NCBI GenBank assembly: GCA_023408315.1
Contig: JAEYKI010000029.1
Span: forward strand, 124,001 to 188,000
DNA length: 64,000 bases
Direction of reading: 5' to 3'
Source of the DNA: Bacillota bacterium
GTDB taxonomy: Bacteria; Bacillota; Clostridia; Christensenellales; Christensenellaceae
Every line of letters begins with the position of its first letter. Position 1 is the first letter of the stretch. Under the pieces are notes generated by a model. That model was given only the letters and a program-made list of their open reading frames with translations, had not been told where the DNA came from and searched no databases. The position numbers and the translations under genes are program-made. Shown here piece after piece: positions 60,475 to 64,000 of the stretch.

Positions 60475-61845
60475 TTGGTCATAAAAAACGGGATTGTTGT
60501 AACAGAAGACGGCGCTTCTGTGCAGGACGTTCTTATACGCGGCGGCGTGGTTGCGCGGATTGGGCAAAACCTTCGCGATACTGAAACAATCGACGCTTCG
60601 GGCAAGTATGTGCTGCCCGGCGGGATAGACGTGCATACGCACATGGCGCTGGACGTTGGCATTGCCGTGGCGCAGGATGATTTTTACACAGGCACTGTTG
60701 CGGCTGCCTGCGGGGGCACCACAACAATCGTAGACCACCCGGCGTTTGGCCCCAAGGGCTGCAGCCTGGAACACCAGATAAACCGCTACCATGGGTTGGC
60801 CGGAGGGCAGGCGGTGGTGGATTATTCCTTCCACGGGGTCATCCAGCATGTGGATGCGGACGTGCTTGCCAAAATGGAAACGCTCGCGGCAGAGGGCGTC
60901 ACCAGTTACAAAATATACATGACCTATGATTATAAAATAAACGACGGTGACATCTACACGGTTTTGAAGCGGGCAAAGGAACTGGGCGTGTTCATCGCGG
61001 TACACCCGGAGAACGACGGGGTGGTAACCAAACGGCGGCAGGAACTGCCGGCGGAAGGATATACGCAGCCGATATACCACGAGCGCAGCCGCCCGGTGGA
61101 GTGTGAGGCCGAAGCCGCCAGCCGCGTGATGCAGATATCAAAGATGGCGGGAGACGCGCCTCTGTATCTGGTGCATATATCTAACCGGCTTGCCATGGAG
61201 TATATCGGCATGGCAAAGCAGCACGGCCTTGCCAACGTGTTTGTGGAAACCTGCCCGCAGTACCTTGCGCTGGACGAATCCTATTACCTGCGGGAGGATG
61301 GAATCAAATTTATTTTAAGCCCGCCGCTACGGGATAAAGCGAACAATGCGCTGCTGTGGGAGGATATCCAAAACGGGCGTATCGACGCCATTGCGACCGA
61401 CCACTGCCCGTTTGACTACGCGCTCAAACAAAAGCTGGGCGGCGCGGACTTTACCAAATGCCCGGGCGGCCTGCCGGGCGTGGAGCTCAGAATGCCGCTT
61501 TTATTCAGCGAAGGCGTACTGAAAAAAAGGGTTGACCCAGAGCGCTTTGCAAGGCTGACGGCCACAAACCCCGCGAAGCTGTTTGGCCTGTACCCCCATA
61601 AGGGCGCGATACGGGTTGGGGCCGACGCCGATATTGTGATTATGGACCCGGGCAGGCGGCATACAATTACTCATGCGGACCTGCACGAAAACGTGGACCA
61701 TACCCCATACGAGGGGATGGAGCTGTTATGCGCGGTGGATACGGTGTTCTCACGCGGGGACGTGATCGTAAGGAACAACCAGTATATTGGAGCCAAGGCC
61801 AGAGGCCGGTTTATTAAAAGAAATAAACCAATGCTGGATTTATAA
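60475..61845 (+). CDS. hyuA: Dihydropyrimidinase/hydantoinase-family amidohydrolase
   Basis: 456-aa cyclic amidohydrolase. Metal His-x-His is in GGIDVHTHMALD, the carboxylated Lys in VTSYKIYMTYD, then His in IAVHPEND and LYLVHIS and Asp in IATDHCPF. It opens a ring such as a hydantoin or ureide intermediate of purine breakdown. TTG start with AAGGA 9 bases upstream; a TTG at 60466 is possible. 5 bp after xdhD. Confidence 0.88.
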   Translation: MVIKNGIVVTEDGASVQDVLIRGGVVARIGQNLRDTETIDASGKYVLPGGIDVHTHMALDVGIAVAQDDFYTGTVAAACGGTTTIVDHPAFGPKGCSLEHQINRYHGLAGGQAVVDYSFHGVIQHVDADVLAKMETLAAEGVTSYKIYMTYDYKINDGDIYTVLKRAKELGVFIAVHPENDGVVTKRRQELPAEGYTQPIYHERSRPVECEAEAASRVMQISKMAGDAPLYLVHISNRLAMEYIGMAKQHGLANVFVETCPQYLALDESYYLREDGIKFILSPPLRDKANNALLWEDIQNGRIDAIATDHCPFDYALKQKLGGADFTKCPGGLPGVELRMPLLFSEGVLKKRVDPERFARLTATNPAKLFGLYPHKGAIRVGADADIVIMDPGRRHTITHADLHENVDHTPYEGMELLCAVDTVFSRGDVIVRNNQYIGAKARGRFIKRNKPMLDL

Positions 61846-61879
61846 TATATAAGTGAATGTTTATAAAGGAGACACTTTG

Positions 61880-63355
61880 ATGAGCAAGTATAACCTGATT
61901 GATTTAAGTATGGAGGAGAACAGGCTGAAAAGGGCGGTGGGCCGCGCTAAAGAAAAAGGAATTGTGATTCCCACCTTTGCGCAAATGAAAAACCCGGCGC
62001 TTATTCCGGAATCCGTAAAAGAAAAGCTAAAGAACGTGGGCCTGTGGGACGTGAATCCCATCAACCTGTTCCGCATCAACTGGCACAACCAGCCGGCGGA
62101 CAAGGGCGGGCTATACGGCGGCGTGAATTATATTGAAATGCCAAGCGAGATCACAGGCGTAAAGGCCAGGATCATCGCCATCAGCGGCAAATGGTTCCCC
62201 ACGGGCGCGCACAAGGTTGGAGCGGCATTTGGCTGCCTGGTACCCCGCCTGGTGACAGGTCAGTTTGACCCCACTACCCAGAAGGCCGTATGGCCCTCCA
62301 CCGGCAACTACTGCCGCGGCGGCGCATACGATTCCGCGCTTTTATCCTGCGAATCCATCGCTATCCTGCCCGAAGGTATGAGCCGCGAGCGGTTTGAATG
62401 GCTCAAGAGCGTTGCGGGCGAAACCATCAAGACGCCGGGCACGGAGAGCAACGTAAAAGAGATTTTCGACAAATGCTGGGAGCTGCGCAAGTCCGGCCAG
62501 GACCTGATGATCTTCAACCAGTTTGAGGAGTTTGGTAATTACCTATGGCATCACGAGGTAACGGGCAGCGCGATTGAAGAAGTGCTGAAAACCGTGATGG
62601 GCGCGGGAGACAGCCTGCACGGGTATATCAGCGCGACCGGCTCTGCCGGAACAATCGCCGCGGGCGATTACCTGAAGAAGGTGTTCCCAAAGAGCCGCAT
62701 CGCAGCCTCCGAGGCCCTGCAGTGCCCCACCATTTACATGAACGGGTTTGGCGCGCACAGGATTGAGGGAATCGGCGACAAGCACATTCCGTGGATACAC
62801 AACACCAAGAACACGGATGTGGTTGTGGATGTGGACGACGAGATACCGATGCAGTGGATTCGCATGTTCAATGAGGAAGAGGGCAGAAAGCTGCTGGCGC
62901 AGAAGGGCGTAAAACAGGAAGTGATCGAAAAACTGCCCTGGATCGGTATATCCGGCGCGGCAAACATTGTTGCGGCAATCAAATATTCCAAGTATTTTGA
63001 ACTGACGGAGAAGGACGTGGTGGTGACCATTTTGACCGACTCCATAGATATGTATTTAAGCCGCCTTGCCGAGCTGACCGATGAAAAAGGCAAGTTTGAT
63101 GCGTTTGCGGCGCATGGGGCGAATGCAAGGTTCTTTGAAGGTCTTGGCACAGATTATGTGAAAGAGCTGAATTACTACGACCGCAAGGCTGTGCACAATC
63201 TGAAATACTACACCTGGGTGGAGCAGCAGGGCAAGACATACGATGAGATTGTGACCCAGTGGGAGGATGACAGCTACTGGACGGATATTCCGGCCCATGC
63301 GGCGCAGCTTGACGCGCTGATTGAAGAATTCAACAGGAAAGTGGCGGAAGCTTAA
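61880..63355 (+). CDS. PLP-dependent fold-type II enzyme, TrpB-like
   Basis: 491-aa enzyme of the tryptophan synthase beta/cysteine synthase superfamily. The probable PLP lysine is in GAHKVGAAFG, equivalent to GSHKIN in TrpB, and the phosphate loop is near ATGSAGTIAAGDYL. It occurs within the purine/uric-acid cluster between hyuA and ygeX and may act on a 2,3-diaminopropionate-type or serine-type intermediate; the reaction is not established. ATG 61880 has AAAGGAG 8 bases upstream. Confidence 0.82.
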   Translation: MSKYNLIDLSMEENRLKRAVGRAKEKGIVIPTFAQMKNPALIPESVKEKLKNVGLWDVNPINLFRINWHNQPADKGGLYGGVNYIEMPSEITGVKARIIAISGKWFPTGAHKVGAAFGCLVPRLVTGQFDPTTQKAVWPSTGNYCRGGAYDSALLSCESIAILPEGMSRERFEWLKSVAGETIKTPGTESNVKEIFDKCWELRKSGQDLMIFNQFEEFGNYLWHHEVTGSAIEEVLKTVMGAGDSLHGYISATGSAGTIAAGDYLKKVFPKSRIAASEALQCPTIYMNGFGAHRIEGIGDKHIPWIHNTKNTDVVVDVDDEIPMQWIRMFNEEEGRKLLAQKGVKQEVIEKLPWIGISGAANIVAAIKYSKYFELTEKDVVVTILTDSIDMYLSRLAELTDEKGKFDAFAAHGANARFFEGLGTDYVKELNYYDRKAVHNLKYYTWVEQQGKTYDEIVTQWEDDSYWTDIPAHAAQLDALIEEFNRKVAEA

Positions 63356-63359
63356 ATTG

Positions 63360-64000
63360 ATGAGCATGATTAAATACGCGCTAAATACAAAAAAGAACCG
63401 GGCCTTTACGGCTGAAACGGAGCTGTTTTCCCAAAAAGAGGTGGAGCGGGTTTACCGCTTTCACCGCTCTATGGGCAGCAAATACAATGAGACTCCCCTG
63501 GTGGGCCTGGACGCATTTGCAGGCCGCGTGGGTATTGCCAAATTCTATGTGAAGGACGAATCCAAGCGCGGCACCCTAAAAGCGTTTAAGCTTCTGGGCG
63601 GCGCGTATGCGGTTGCAAACAAGATATGCCAAAAGCTGGGCGTTTCGATTGACGGGATTGATTTTGATTATTTAAAATCGGACGATGTGAAAAAACGTCT
63701 GGGAGATTTGGTGTTTGCCGCGGCATCGGATGGGAACCACGGCAAATCCGTCGCCTGGGCGGCAAACGAATTCAACCAGAAGTCTGTTGTATACATGCCA
63801 AAGGGCACGGTGCAGGACAGGATCGACGCGATTGAGGCCTTAGGCGGCACGGTGGTGGTTTCGGATTACAGTTACGACTGGTGCGTGCGAGAGGTAAACC
63901 GGCTCTCCCGGGAAAAAGGCTGGGAAGTGGTGCTGGATACGGCCAGCGAAGGAGACGCGCAGGTAGCCACCTGGGTGATGCAGGGATACGCCACCATGGC
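63360..64000 (+). CDS. ygeX: 2,3-diaminopropionate ammonia-lyase YgeX, 3' end cut by window edge
   Basis: 213 codons seen, no stop before the edge. Fold-type II PLP enzyme; the Schiff-base lysine is in TLKAFKLLGGAYAV, and SDGNHGKSVAWAA is the substrate/phosphate loop. It splits 2,3-diaminopropionate to pyruvate and two ammonia. ATG 63360 lies 4 bp after the PLP enzyme, with GGCGGAAG upstream; ATG 63366 is an alternative. The pairing with ygeY matches known purine-cluster order. Confidence 0.9.
   Translation, partial: MSMIKYALNTKKNRAFTAETELFSQKEVERVYRFHRSMGSKYNETPLVGLDAFAGRVGIAKFYVKDESKRGTLKAFKLLGGAYAVANKICQKLGVSIDGIDFDYLKSDDVKKRLGDLVFAAASDGNHGKSVAWAANEFNQKSVVYMPKGTVQDRIDAIEALGGTVVVSDYSYDWCVREVNRLSREKGWEVVLDTASEGDAQVATWVMQGYATM

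Overview
The window reads as the chromosome of a strictly anaerobic Clostridia-type bacterium (Bacillota) of moderately high GC. The reasons are strong AGGAGG ribosome sites with frequent TTG/GTG starts, near-consensus sigma-A promoters, a Wood-Ljungdahl CODH/acetyl-CoA synthase locus, an iron-sulfur two-subunit serine dehydratase, and a selenium-dependent purine catabolism island. I cannot fix genus or species. No rRNA, tRNA, CRISPR array, transposase or prophage gene was recognised.

Layout. 1-2345: a drug-type MFS pump (running off the left edge) divergent from a TetR regulator. 2441-6334: metal supply, with a DUF3786 protein, a CbiM(N)-CbiQ-CbiO Ni/Co ECF transporter and the small nickel protein CooT. 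6599-19340: the C1 locus, with two zinc methyltransferase-type proteins, two CooC ATPases, CODH (acsA), an unusual fusion of acetyl-CoA synthase (AcsB) with the corrinoid protein small subunit (AcsD), AcsC, and the corrinoid-reductive activator AcsV. No acsE lies in the window. 19376-29164: housekeeping and accessory genes (serine dehydratase, SurE, flavoproteins, a two-component system, methanol methyltransferase MtaB, a VanY-type peptidase). 29225-30517: a CcdA/TlpA thiol pair.

30909-43857 is a molybdenum-selenium block: a MoeA-like protein, MoaC, ModABC, MoaA, a MOSC-MogA fusion, a selenium-associated LysR regulator, two double-cubane-type dehydratase-fold proteins, two DUF3343 proteins, SelD, YedF and a cysteine-desulfurase-like enzyme. 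After a penicillin-binding carboxypeptidase and a second TetR/MFS pair, 47867-64000 holds YqeB/YqeC (maturation of selenium-dependent Mo hydroxylases) divergent from the purine/urate catabolic run ygeY, ygeW, arcC, ssnA, ygfK, xdhD, hyuA, a TrpB-like PLP enzyme and ygeX (cut by the right edge).

How it fits together (inference): Mo uptake and cofactor synthesis plus labile selenium feed XdhD. Purine breakdown yields carbamoyl phosphate (ATP through ArcC), ammonia and C1/C2 products that CODH/ACS could use. CbiMQO, CooT and the CooC proteins supply Ni and Co to CODH/ACS. Three long intergenic regions (8607-8853, 17197-17443, 50915-51160) carry trains of near-perfect hairpins. Two of them are clearly copies of one element, with compensatory base changes. 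Several perfect palindromes sit at promoters of the Mo, Se and purine operons and are candidate operators.
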